Source: Ooceraea biroi (Eukaryota > Arthropoda > Insecta > Hymenoptera > Formicidae). Taken from it: a stretch of 64,000 bases of DNA. This document shows, in pieces, positions 50,679 to 61,636 of the stretch. Under the pieces are notes generated by a model. That model did not search any database. It was given only the letters and a program-made list of their open reading frames with translations, and was not told where the DNA came from. The translations under genes and the position numbers were made by a program. The DNA lies in assembly GCF_003672135.1 (NCBI RefSeq), contig NC_039519.1:682001-746000 (forward strand). The letters are read 5' to 3'. Within the stretch, counting starts at the first letter, position 1, and the number at the start of each line of letters is the position of its first letter.

Positions 50679-51106
50679 TTAGTGACGCATTTCAAAATGT
50701 TGTCCTTGCGCATCGATACAAGCTAGACACCGACGTAGTACAGAATTTGTTACGGTACGACATTCCTGAAAATTTTGTTGCATCTCAGTAACTGAATTAG
50801 TAATTCGTTGCTTTAAATCTTCAAGCGAGATTACTTCTGTACTGTAAACTTATTTTTTAAAGTTGCCCATAAATAAAAATCAAGAGGCGTTAAATCGGGC
50901 GATCTTGGAGGCCAGAAAACCGGTGCTCCTCGACCAATCCACCTATGAGCGTAATGTTCGTCTAACCAGTTTCTAACTTGTCTAGCATAGTGCGATGGAC
51001 AACCGTCTAACTGTATCCAGCTGTTTTGGCGAAACTGCAGTGGCACATTTTCCATCAAAACTGGTACATGTGAATACACATAACATAAACATCTTCGACC
51101 TTCCAA
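50679..51106 (-). pseudogene. DD41D transposase remnant, B type (unit 1)
   Basis: The peptide holds VPLQFRQNSWIQLDGCPSHY, then WLDEHYAHRWIGRGAPVFW and PPRSPDLTPLDFYLWATLK. The Asp in WIQLDG and the Asp in TPLDF are separated by 41 residues, the spacing of DD41D transposases within the IS630/Tc1/mariner superfamily. The first catalytic Asp region and the N-terminal helix-turn-helix are deleted. A one-base shift after LKNK gives the early stop FTVQK; the tail through GQHFEMRH continues in another frame to 50679. Confidence 0.88.
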
Positions 51107-51386
51107 ATTCTACACTATGTTCCGTTGTTACTTATCTCATATTTCTTTTCAATATTGGTTTATAATATTCATATTAATTAATCATTATGTATATATATAC
51201 AGGGTGTCCCGGGTTTTAACCGACAAACTGCGGGAGCATATTCTACTAGTGGAAATAAGAAAAAGTTCTTATATCGAGTTTGCTTAGAAATTCTTTATTA
51301 CAAAGTTATAAACCAATATTGAAAAGAAATATGAGATAAGTAACAACGGATTTTTTCACAAAAATAAAAATTATCTACGCAATGAT

Positions 51387-51814
51387 TTAGTGACGCATTT
51401 CAAAATGTTGTCCTTGCGCATCGATACAAGCTAGACACCGACGTAGTACAGAATTTGTTACGGTACGACATTCCTGAAAATTTTGTTGCATCTCAGTAAC
51501 TGAATTAGTAATTCGTTGCTTTAAATCTTCAAGCGAGATTACTTCTGTACTGTAAACTTATTTTTTAAAGTTGCCCATAAATAAAAATCAAGAGGCGTTA
51601 AATCGGGCGATCTTGGAGGCCAGAAAACCGGTGCTCCTCGACCAATCCACCTATGAGCGTAATGTTCGTCTAACCAGTTTCTAACTTGTCTAGCATAGTG
51701 CGATGGACAACCGTCTAACTGTATCCAGCTGTTTTGGCGAAACTGCAGTGGCACATTTTCCATCAAAACTGGTACATGTGAATACACATAACATAAACAT
51801 CTTCGACCTTCCAA
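51387..51814 (-). pseudogene. DD41D transposase remnant, B type (unit 2)
   Basis: A near-identical copy of the B remnant 708 bp to its left. It has the same DD41D spacing, the same loss of the N-terminal domain and first Asp, and the same shift after LKNK, so both units descend from one deletion derivative. Confidence 0.88.
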
Positions 51815-52094
51815 ATTCTACACTATGTTCCGTTGTTACTTATCTCATATTTCTTTTCAATATTGGTTTATAATATTCATATTAATTAATCATTATGTAT
51901 ATATATACAGGGTGTCCCGGGTTTTAACCGACAAACTGCGGGAGCATATTCTACTAGTGGAAATAAGAAAAAGTTCTTATATCGAGTTTGCTTAGAAATT
52001 CTTTATTACAAAGTTATAAACCAATATTGAAAAGAAATATGAGATAAGTAACAACGGATTTTTTCACAAAAATATAAATTATCTACGCAATGAT

Positions 52095-52362
52095 TTAGTG
52101 ACGCATTTCAAAATGTTGTCCTTGCGCATCGATACAAGCTAGACACCGACGTAGTACAGAATTTGTTACGGTACGACATTCCTGAAAATTTTGTTGCATC
52201 TCAGTAACTGAATTAGTAATTCGTTGCTTTAAATCTATCTGGTACTCTCCTGTTAGGAAATCTACGTTGATACTCTCGTACGGCAGCTCGTGCATTTCCG
52301 TCACAGAATCCGTACACGAAATGAATATCGGTGTATTCCTCATTTGAAAACACTTTTGGCAT
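52095..52362 (-). pseudogene. DD41D transposase remnant, A type (unit 3)
   Basis: Carries the DUF4817-like N-terminus (MPKVFSNEEYTD onward) joined to the out-of-frame C-terminal tail, as in the array at 13599. Here the sequence upstream of the start is cut short: after GAAATC it jumps straight into the terminal repeat, removing the leader present in other A units. Confidence 0.85.
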
Positions 52363-52523
52363 TCTGATAGTAATTGCTAGTTCACACGACGATTGAAATC
52401 AATATTGGTTTATAACTTTGTAATAAAGCATTCCTAAGCAAACTCGATATAAGAATTTTTTCTTATTTCCACTAGTAGAATATGCTCCCGCAGTTTGTCG
52501 GTTAAAACCCGGGACACCCTGTA

Positions 52524-53318
52524 TAGTAAGCTTGAATAGCATGTGGAATAAATGATGTAGCTAGCTTCCTGCCATAATGATGCTTATTTAATTACAATTG
52601 ATCTTGCCACGATATTTATACATTATAGATGTACTTTACCAAGCTCCATTAAATAGTAAAAGATACAAATGCTAAATGATGAAAATGATATTTAGTTTTC
52701 CCGGTTATACATTGACGCAATCGGTCTCGCTCGGGGCAGCATGGAATTTTAACTTGTGCTTAACTTTCCGTTAGGCTAATAAGTTAACTACGGAATCGCC
52801 TTGAAGTTCCGCATAGAGATTGCAAATAATTGACTCAACGGGACAATTGTCGGCATTAACTCACTACTCGGAAAGTCAGCGAGAGTTAGACGGAGGTCCA
52901 TCAAGATCGTTTCAAGTGTGACACAATGGAAGCGAGAAAATAGCGGTGGAATCGGTAGGACGGTCAGCAAAGTCAATGCTTGCCCAAAACTCGATCCCGA
53001 AACGATCAAGGGAACTTCATAAAGTCGTAAGATCGCGAAGTTCCTTGATGCTCGATTCAATCGACGCCTCCATCCTCCACGTCTAGAATAAAAGCGAAAT
53101 GGCTCGGAAGAGGTGGAAAAACTTCCACGCACGCGTACACACATCAAACGCCATCGAGCATTTATCAAGACTGTTTTACATATTCAAGCATAAATAAATA
53201 ATATGGATAAATCCACATGAAAATAGGAATATTGTTCAATTGGCAGCACCATTTTCCCAATCGGCAGACCTTAAATAATGCCGTTCGCGGAGCGTTGTTC
53301 TTCACGTAATAAAACAAG
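52524..53318. other. non-coding stretch, no gene recognised
   Basis: Unique sequence between two transposons. A 126-codon minus-strand frame (52788-53168) has no domain and no supporting splice sites. Confidence 0.45.
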
Positions 53319-54800
53319 TACGGGTGTCCCATGGGAAGTTGCTGAAAGTAAACGATTGGTTCTCCCCTCCATGACTTCAGAAAGGGTCTTACGGTTAACG
53401 GTCGTTCATCTGAGTGTCCGCAGTTTTATTCTGGTTGTGGTAGATGCAAGTCCGTGCGCGTCAAAATGAGTAATCTGTCGACGGAAAAGTTTATAGCAAT
53501 GCTTACAGGGGGTTTCGTACTAAATACGGAACACATAAAGTTAAGAGCGAAAACACGCTGAAAAGGTTAGAATTTATTATTTCTTTAAACGTATGCGTTA
53601 CGTCACTCCATTTTTTTTGGCAATAAATCTGCATTAAAATAATGTTTTGTGTTATTTTTATCAGAATTATCGATAATTTTATGCAGTATGGAACTATCCA
53701 AGACCGCAGACATGATCTGCCAGGTCCTTCTGTGTCTGTAGCTGCAGAAGAAAACATTGAAGATATTAAGAAGTATTTTGAAGAGAATCCAAATTCTTCC
53801 ATTCGGAAAGCTGCTCAAGCTCTTGAAATATCCAAAACAACGTTACACAGGATTTTAAAACATTTCCTGAAAATGCATCCCTATAAAATAACATCGCATC
53901 AATTGCTAACCAAACGCGCTATGACGAAACGTGTGGAATTCTGCAAGACGATAAATGGAATGTTTGAAGATGGAGAACTTGATGCAAAATTGATAATTTA
54001 CACGGACGAAGCACATTTCTGGCTAAATGGTTATGTTAATAAACAAAATTATAGATTTTGGGGGTCGGAAAATCCCAACGTTTCCCTGGCTAAACCTTTA
54101 CATCGACAAAAAATAACAGCATGGGCTGCGATCTCGGTAAAAGGAATTTATCTGCAATTCTTCGAATCAACAGTCACTGGTGAAAGTTACAAGCAGCTTC
54201 TCGAAACACAATTCTTCCCTCATGCAAAAAAAGAGGCCTGGTCAGAGAATTTCATTTCATGCAGGATGGAGCGACACCACATCGAACCCAGGAGGTCTTC
54301 GAAACAATCCATAAAGTTTATGGCAATCGAGTCATCGGTCTGTGATACCCCAAATTTGCCCAGGGGGGGCTAGAATGGCCACCGTACTCGCCGGATTTAA
54401 ACCCATGTGACTTCTTTCTTTGGGGATACGTTAAGGACCATTGTTATGCCGGAAATCCAGAAACAGTGTCAGATTTAGTAGTAGCTATTAAAAAGGTCGT
54501 CAGCAACATTAAAGACGACATGTTAGAAAAAGTTTTCACAAGTTTTCGTAAAAGAATTGATTTTTGTACAAATTCAGATGGTGCACACTTGAAAATATTT
54601 ATCATTAGCTTACTTGATTATTAGCATATTTTTCATTAATAAAATAAACTGATATACAAACAGTTTGCTAAATTTTATTTATACCCATTAAAAACTGCAG
54701 ACTTTCCTCTTTCCGACGCAATTTATGTTTTTTTAATAACTGCATACGTTTAAAAATGACAGCCGATTAGTTTCAGCGACTTCCCATGGGACACCCCGTA
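53319..54800 (+). mobile_element. Tc1/mariner-superfamily element, single decayed copy
   Basis: TA at 53319 and 54799 flanks inverted ends of the form GGGGTGTCCCATGGGAAGT (the left end has GGG instead of GGGG), with similarity extending about 40 bp inward. The transposase runs on the plus strand. At about 1.48 kb the element has the size of an autonomous copy, but its gene is broken. Unlike its neighbours it is not multimerised. Its terminus shares GGGTGTCCC with the DD41D elements. Confidence 0.88.
53642..54624 (+). pseudogene. Tc1/mariner-superfamily transposase, frameshifted
   Basis: The recognisable part begins near QYGTIQDRRHDLPGPSVSV (about 53681). A helix-turn-helix follows (SIRKAAQALEISKTTLHRIL), then the first catalytic Asp in YTDEAHFWLNG. 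A one-base shift near 54255 leads into FMQDGATPHRTQEVF (second Asp), an in-frame TGA after NRVIGL, and then EWPPYSPDLNPCDFFLWGYV with the third acidic residue, ending DY plus TAG at 54622-54624. The count between second and third Asp is 47 residues, unlike the 34 of mariner or 41 of the neighbouring elements, provided no indel lies between them. The N-terminal start is unclear. Confidence 0.87.
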
Positions 54801-57740
54801 CATAGAATACTCCCAAAATATCGTTCTATGTATGTGTTAGCCTGCGATAAGCGAATCTCCGTTTACATAAGCAACGGACGAGCAGATGTACGATGTCGCA
54901 CGTGTAATTCTGGTACGCGTGTGTACACGTATGTACATATCAGGCACACTAATGTAATATTCTCCTTCGCACAGCGTACAATACAGTACGTTTATGCATG
55001 CGTGTCCAGAATTTTCTAGCCCGCTCGTGACGGCCACATGATGTCGCTTTCCCATCGCTTATTATTTTTACTCGCTGTCAATTTACTCACTGATGAGCGT
55101 TACTACTCACTATTGGGATAATTTCAGCTATTTATCTAGCAATAATGTAACATGTGCGCATTAAAGAAATTATTCGGATCGTTACGGTTGCTTTAAGCGA
55201 GTTCTCCTATTGCATAATGATACTCCCGCTTCTCTAATGTCACAAAAAAGTGAATTATGAGAGCAGTGTGGCATTTGCGATCGACATTATCTTGCGGCGT
55301 GTTGCAAAGAGCTTCGCCTCTCACCGAATAATAAAAATTCTCCGAATATTATTCCGAGAATACTAATTACTACGTCGCTCGCCCGTGCATTCAGCAACTT
55401 CGCGCGCGCGCGTGGACGGTATTTCAAGATTAAACAAACTTTCACCGTGAATGACGTCGATATTTCATTAGATTCCTCACTCCGTTTATCTCCGGTTAAT
55501 ATCCAAACGCCCGGAGAATCCAAAGGATCTCCTCAGCAGCGGGAGAGTATCGGCGTTCCTTGAAATGCAAAAAGGGGTTGCAAAGACGAGCGCGAAGGAC
55601 GGCTGAACGAACAAGGAAGGGCGGACGCCTATAGCGGGGATTAAAAAAGGATGATGGCGATGAAAGAAGAAGAAGAAGCGAGCATCGATGGAAGACAAGC
55701 GAGTTCTCACCTCCCACCTCAGCTTTATGGATCGCAAATTGCGGATAGGCTGTCCTTCCCAATCAGGCAGCTTGGCACCCCCCTCGCCCAGCAATTCTTC
55801 TTTCCCTCGTGCCATTTCTTTGCCGCCTCCCTTACGTCTGCCCTACACCGTCGCCTGTAAGCGGCTCGCATCCTCTCCTCTCTCGCTCTCTTTCTCTCTC
55901 GACGAGGCCGTAACTTTTGCGTAACACGCTTCGCTATGAATATCGATGCCGGCGGAGTTAAGGAGCGCTCGCTTTTCTGTAATTGAAAGAATTTTTGTCG
56001 TGCTGAGCCAGCTGGCCGGGGCATAAAAGGTCTCGGATCGGGGCACTCCGTAGCTCTCGTGCACGACGTAGAACTCCGCGGTACGACGTGAGCGACGAGG
56101 ATTTTAATAAATTACCGAAACGGGTGGATTTGGGTGGCCTTTATTCTTCTTTCCGAGAGGGGAAGGGGCATTGCATCGTCGGGAATGAAAGTTCCTTTCG
56201 GAGAGTAGCGATCTGGTTTGCTTCTGGCCTGATTAGGCTCGTTTGCGTCGGGTGCTACTGGGAGCTCTCGAAGTGGGAATTGTTTCGCCCCCTCCTAGCA
56301 TACTTTACTGAAGTATGTACTACGTGAACGTGAATCAATTTGACGAAAGCGATTAATAACATTTGCCTATCAATAAGAGAGATGATTGATAAAACTTTTA
56401 ACATTCTTTTAACGATTTGTTGGAATAAAAAAGTTACAATTAGACAGTAGTTGTATAATAATAATAAACGTGTTGAGCAATTTTATAATAAAAATTTATT
56501 ATTTTTTTATGTAAAAAATTCTGATGATGTAAATGTTCAGAATTTAGTAAATTATTTAGAAGATGATGTTCAAGACATAGATAAATCAATCAATCATATC
56601 CATTTCTTTTTGTGCTGTCTCGTAGCAAACTTTTATTGTGAAACGTATTCACAGGAGTCCATGTCCACAGAAATCATGATTATGTCTTCGTTTCTCTACA
56701 AAGTAACAAGTCGTTATCGATAATGGAAGTAGTTATTAACGTTTCATATTATATGTTTGCTCTGGTTTTATGTGTATATAATAACGATTAAATGATAGAC
56801 TAATGGTTGATTAATGCAGGAAAACATGCGCAGCATAATATCGCGATTGTTAAGTAATAAATTAATAAATACTTATTAAGAACTTTGTTACATTAGTTGT
56901 GACTGATATGGTTATAGACATAACTATTAGACAAATTCGGAAAAACGAGTTATGAGTAAGAAAATTTATATTGGTATACGTACACAAATAAATGTCGTAA
57001 TAACTAGAAAGATAAAACGCACAGAGACACAAAGTGAAATATTTAATTTAAGCATTCCGTAAATAAACATTTTTATCTTAATTATGCAATAAAAATATAA
57101 TAATATTGTAGATAACATGACATTTCTAATTAATCTTAATTAAGAGTTCTATTCTATTTAATTAAAATTATATATAGGCAAGTAGAACCTTGATAGACAC
57201 CTAGAAAGATAATTCTTTCAGTCAACAACTAACAATTCGCTAAAGAGAATCCGAAGTAGAATTAAAACGCATTCGGCTATTGTGCGCTGTAAAATAAAAT
57301 ATTTTTCTTAATGTTGCAATGATGATTTCTAGTAATTCAAGATATCGTTCGATGCTCGATGGTAACAATGAGACCGGAAGTCGACGGCAAGACAGAAGTC
57401 AGAAACTCGGGATTGGCGTGGCGTACTGCGACGTCTCGTGTAGTCTTCCAAGTCTCGGTTTTATCTGCATTATTAACCGGTCGAAACCTCACGGCTGTGT
57501 ACTTAAATCCAATCTAGAAATCCCACCCTCTTCCAGTCTCCCACTTCGCTCACCTCGGAGAAAGCGAAGGTCGACGGAGACTGGCAAGGGCGATTACCCT
57601 CTATTATTCACACGCTCGGTTCCTGCCGTTGAGTGATACCTGAGTGAAACTTGTCGAACATCCTTCTACTGTTCAATGATATACCAAGATGCATCACGTT
57701 ACCATCAGATTATTTCACTCAGCACGATACAAAGCGCTTA
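54801..57740. other. non-coding stretch, no gene recognised
   Basis: CpG-richer at about 55390-56290, otherwise AT-rich. Overlapping open frames in the CpG-richer part lack domains. No transposon termini seen. Confidence 0.45.
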
Positions 57741-58048
57741 TACAGGATGTCCCGGGTTTTAACCGACAAACTGCGGGAGCATATTCTACTAGTGGAAATA
57801 AGACAAAATTCTTATATCGAGTTTGCTTAGAAATGCTTTGTTACAAAGTTATAAACCAATATTGAAAAGAAATATGAGATAAGTAACGACGGAACATAGT
57901 GTAGAATTTGCAAGGTCGAAGATGTTTACGTTACGTGTATTCACATGTATTCGTGTTCACTATGTTGAAACGATTCAGTATGATTGTTACTTTCACAACA
58001 GTAGCTGTTAGATTTCAATCGTCGTGTCAACTAGCAATTACTATCAGA

Positions 58049-58653
58049 ATGCCAAAAGTGTTTTCAAATGAGGGATACACTGATATTCATTTCGTGTACG
58101 GATTCTGTGACGGAAATGCACGAGCTGCCGTACGAGAGTATCAACGTAGATTTCCTAACAGGAGAGTACCAGATAGTTCTGTGTTTAGTAATACCCATTT
58201 GCAATTACGTAATTTGGGTTCATTTCGACCTATGAATGAATATGATGATGTTCGTTCAGCTCTAAGACACCGACGACGCTCGGAAAGAATCTTAAATCTT
58301 CGCCAAAACAGCTGGATACAGTTAGACGGTTGTCCATTGCACTATGCTAGACAAGTTAGAAACTGGTTAGACGAACATTACGCTCATAGGTGGATTGGTC
58401 GAGGAGCACCGGTTTTCTGGCCTCCAAGATCGCCCGATTTAACGCCTCTTGATTTTTATTTATGGGCAACTTTAAAAAATAAGTTTACAGTACAGAAGTA
58501 ATCTCGCTTGAAGATTTAAAGCAACGAATTACTAATTCAGTTACTGAGATGCAACAAAATTTTCAGGAATGTCGTACCGTAACAAATTCTGTACTACATC
58601 GGTGTCTAGCTTGTATCGATGTGCAAGGACAACATTTTGAAATGCGTCACTAA
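58049..58653 (+). pseudogene. DD41D transposase, longest remnant (unit 0)
   Basis: Keeps both ends of the protein in one frame. It has MPKVFSNEGYTDIHFVYG and the DUF4817-like helix-turn-helix, a linker with LRNLGSFRPMNEYDDVRSAL and RHRRRSERILN, then LRQNSWIQLDGCPLHY and PPRSPDLTPLDFYLW (DD41D spacing). The segment between RILN and LRQN, which should hold the first catalytic Asp, is deleted, so the product cannot be an active transposase. The shift after LKNK gives the stop FTVQK; tail coding resumes out of frame to TAA at 58651-58653. It is the closest thing in the window to the common ancestor of the A and B types. Confidence 0.88.
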
Positions 58654-58933
58654 ATCATTGCGTAGATAATTTTTATTTTTGTGAAAAAATCCGTTGTTAC
58701 TTGTCTCATATTTCTTTTCAATATTGGTTTATAACTTTGTAATGAAGCATTTCTAAGCAAACTCGATATAAGAATTTTTTCTTATTTCCACTAGTAGAAT
58801 ATGCTCCCGCAGTTTGTCGGTTAAAACCCGGGACACCCTGTATATATATACATAATGATTAATTAATATGAATATTATAAACCAATATTGAAAAGAAATA
58901 TGAGATAAGTAACAACGGAACATAGTGTAGAAT

Positions 58934-59361
58934 TTGCAAGGTCGAAGATGTTTATGTTATGTGTATTCACATGTACCAATTTTGATGGAAAATGTGCCAC
59001 TGCAGTTTCGCCAAAACAGCTGGATACAGTTAGACGGTTGTCCATCGCACTATGCTAGACAAGTTAGAAACTGGTTAGACGAACATTACGCTCATAGGTG
59101 GATTGGTCGAGGAGCACCGGTTTTCTGGCCTCCAAGATCGCTCGATTTAACGCCTCTTGATTTTTATTTATGGGCAACTTTAAAAAATAAGTTTACAGTA
59201 CAGAAGTAATCTCGCTTGAAGATTTAAAGCAACGAATTACTAATTCAGTTACTGAGATGCAACAAAATTTTCAGGAATGTCGTACCGTAACAAATTCTGT
59301 ACTACGTCGGTGTCTAGCTTGTATCGATGCGCAAGGACAACATTTTGAAATGCGTCACTAA
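58934..59361 (+). pseudogene. DD41D transposase remnant, B type
   Basis: C-terminal catalytic part with WIQLDG and TPLDFYLW 41 residues apart; the N-terminal domain and first Asp are deleted. The conserved PPRSPDL reads PPRSLDL here, a change of a residue near the third Asp. It has the same frameshift after LKNK as other B units. Confidence 0.87.
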
Positions 59362-59782
59362 ATCATTGCGTAGATAATTTATATTTTTGTGAAAAAATCC
59401 GTTGTTACTTATCTCATATTTCTTTTCAATATTGGTTTATAACTTTGTAATGAAGCATTTCTAAGCAAACTCGATATAAGAATTTTTTCTTATTTCCACT
59501 AGTAGAATATGCTCCCGCAGTTTGTCGGTTAAAACCCGGGACACCCTGTATATATATACATAATGATTAATTAATATGAATATTATAAACCAATATTGAA
59601 AAGAAATATGAGATAAATAACAACGGAACATAGTGTAGAATTTGCAAGGTCGAAGATGTTTATGTTACGTGTATTCACATGTATTCATGTTCACTATGTT
59701 GAAACGATTCAGTATGATTGTTACTTTCACAACAGTAGCTGTTAGATTTCAATCGTCGTGTCAACTAGCAATTACTATCAGA

Positions 59783-60050
59783 ATGCCAAAAGTGTTTTCA
59801 AATGAGGAATACACCGATATTCATTTCGTGTACGGATTCTGTGACGGAAATGCACGAGCTGCCGTACGAGAGTATCAACGCAGATTTCCTAACAGGAGAG
59901 TACCAGATAGATTTAAAGCAACGAATTACTAATTCAGTTACTGAGATGCAACCAAATTTTCAGGAATGTCGTACCGTAACAAATTCTGTACTACATCGGT
60001 GTCTAGCTTGTATCGATGTGCAAGGACAACATTTTGAAATGCGTCACTAA
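59783..60050 (+). pseudogene. DD41D transposase remnant, A type
   Basis: DUF4817-like N-terminus from MPKVFSNEEYTD to PNRRVPD, then a deletion of the core and an out-of-frame C-terminal tail reading TEMQPNFQECRTV and ending GQHFEMRH. The tail's VLHRCLAC reading matches the first unit of this array (CATCGG), whereas other units have VLRRCLAC. Confidence 0.85.
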
Positions 60051-60330
60051 ATCATTGCGTAGATAATTTTTATTTTTGTGAAAAAATCCGTTGTTACTTG
60101 TCTCATATTTCTTTTCAATATTGGTTTATAACTTTGTAATGAAGCATTTCTAAGCAAACTCGATATAAGAATTTTTTCTTATTTCCACTAGTAGAATATG
60201 CTCCCGCAGTTTGTCGGTTAAAACCCGGGACACCCTGTATATATATACATAATGATTAATTAATATGAATATTATAAACCAATATTGAAAAGAAATATGA
60301 GATAAGTAACAACGGAACATAGTGTAGAAT

Positions 60331-60758
60331 TTGCAAGGTCGAAGATGTTTATGTTATGTGTATTCACATGTACCAATTTTGATGGAAAATGTGCCACTGC
60401 AGTTTCGCCAAAACAGCTGGATACAGTTAGACGGTTGTCCATCGCACTATGCTAGACAAGTTAGAAACTGGTTAGACGAACATTACGCTCATAGGTGGAT
60501 TGGTCGAGGAGCACCGGTTTTCTGGCCTCCAAGATTGCCCGATTTAACGCCTCTTGATTTTTATTTATGGGCAACTTTAAAAAATAAGTTTACAGTACAG
60601 AAGTAATCTCGCTTGAAGATTTAAAGCAACGAATTACTAATTCAGTTACTGAGATGCAACCAAATTTTCAGGAATGTCGTACCGTAACAAATTCTGTACT
60701 ACGTCGGTGTCTAGCTTGTATCGATGCGCAAGGACAACATTTTGAAATGCGTCACTAA
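60331..60758 (+). pseudogene. DD41D transposase remnant, B type
   Basis: Second B unit of the array, with the same deletion and frameshift. PPRSPDL reads PPRLPDL. Its tail shares the TEMQPNF change with the preceding A unit, a trace of exchange between neighbouring A and B units. Confidence 0.87.
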
Positions 60759-61179
60759 ATCATTGCGTAGATAATTTATATTTTTGTGAAAAAATCTGTT
60801 GTTACTTATCTCATATTTCTTTTCAATATTGGTTTATAACTTTGTAATGAAGCATTTCTAAGCAAACTCGATATAAGAATTTTTTCTTATTTCCACTAGT
60901 AGAATATGCTCCCGCAGTTTGTCGGTTAAAACCCGGGACACCCTGTATATATATACATAATGATTAATTAATATGAATATTATAAACCAATATTGAAAAG
61001 AAATATGAGATAAATAACAACGGAACATAGTGTAGAATTTGCAAGGTCGAAGATGTTTATGTTACGTGTATTCACATGTATTCATGTTCACTATGTTGAA
61101 ACGATTCAGTATGATTGTTACTTTCACAACAGTAGCTGTTAGATTTCAATCGTCGTGTCAACTAGCAATTACTATCAGA

Positions 61180-61447
61180 ATGCCAAAAGTGTTTTCAAAT
61201 GAGGAATACACCGATATTCATTTCGTGTACGGATTCTGTGACGGAAATGCACGAGCTGCCGTACGAGAGTATCAACGCAGATTTCCTAACAGGAGAGTAC
61301 CAGATAGATTTAAAGCAACGAATTACTAATTCAGTTACTGAGATGCAACAAAATTTTCAGGAATGTCGTACCGTAACAAATTCTGTACTACGTCGGTGTC
61401 TAGCTTGTATCGATGTGCAAGGACAACATTTTGAAATGCGTCACTAA
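61180..61447 (+). pseudogene. DD41D transposase remnant, A type (last unit)
   Basis: Final A unit, ending next to the outer terminus at 61634. N-terminal helix-turn-helix kept, catalytic core deleted, tail out of frame with TEMQQNF and VLRRCLAC. Confidence 0.85.
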
Positions 61448-61636
61448 ATCATTGCGTAGATAATTTTAATTTTTGTGAAAAAATCCGTTGTTACTTATCT
61501 CATATTTCTTTTCAATATTGGTTTATAACTTTGTAATGAAGCATTTCTAAGCAAACTCGATATAAGAATTTTTTCTTATTTCCACTAGTAGAATATGCTC
61601 CCGCAGTTTGTCGGTTAAAACCCGGGACACCCTGTA

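Larger units (their letters stand above)
50490..52523 (-). mobile_element. DD41D-type element, tandem trimer (B-B-A)
   Basis: Bounded by TA plus CAGGGTGTCCCGGG on the left and its complement on the right. Unit starts at 50492, 51200 and 51908 give a 708-bp period for two B-type units, followed by a shortened A-type unit. B units keep the C-terminal catalytic part and lack the N-terminal domain; the A unit is the reverse. The inter-unit junction and AT-rich spacer are the same as in the arrays at 13599 and 57741. In the last unit the second terminus joins the body by a deletion after TTGAAATC. Confidence 0.92.
57741..61636 (+). mobile_element. DD41D-type element, five-unit array (long unit, then B-A-B-A)
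   Basis: TA and CAGGATGTCCCGGG on the left, CCCTGTA on the right. The right-hand terminus recurs with its last G at 58840, 59548, 60237, 60945 and 61634, spacings of 708, 689, 708 and 689 bp. Two unit types therefore alternate, giving a 1397-bp higher-order period. The first unit (about 1.1 kb) is longest and alone has the complete left terminus. Internal units start after the spacer TACATAATGATTAATTAA, shared with the other two arrays. The orientation is opposite to the arrays at 13599 and 50490. Confidence 0.93.

Noticed and set aside
56088..56327. 79-codon plus-strand frame beginning MSDEDFNKLPKRVDLGG
   Set aside because: It looked like a possible small protein, but there is no domain, no repeat of it elsewhere in the window and no splice-site or promoter support.
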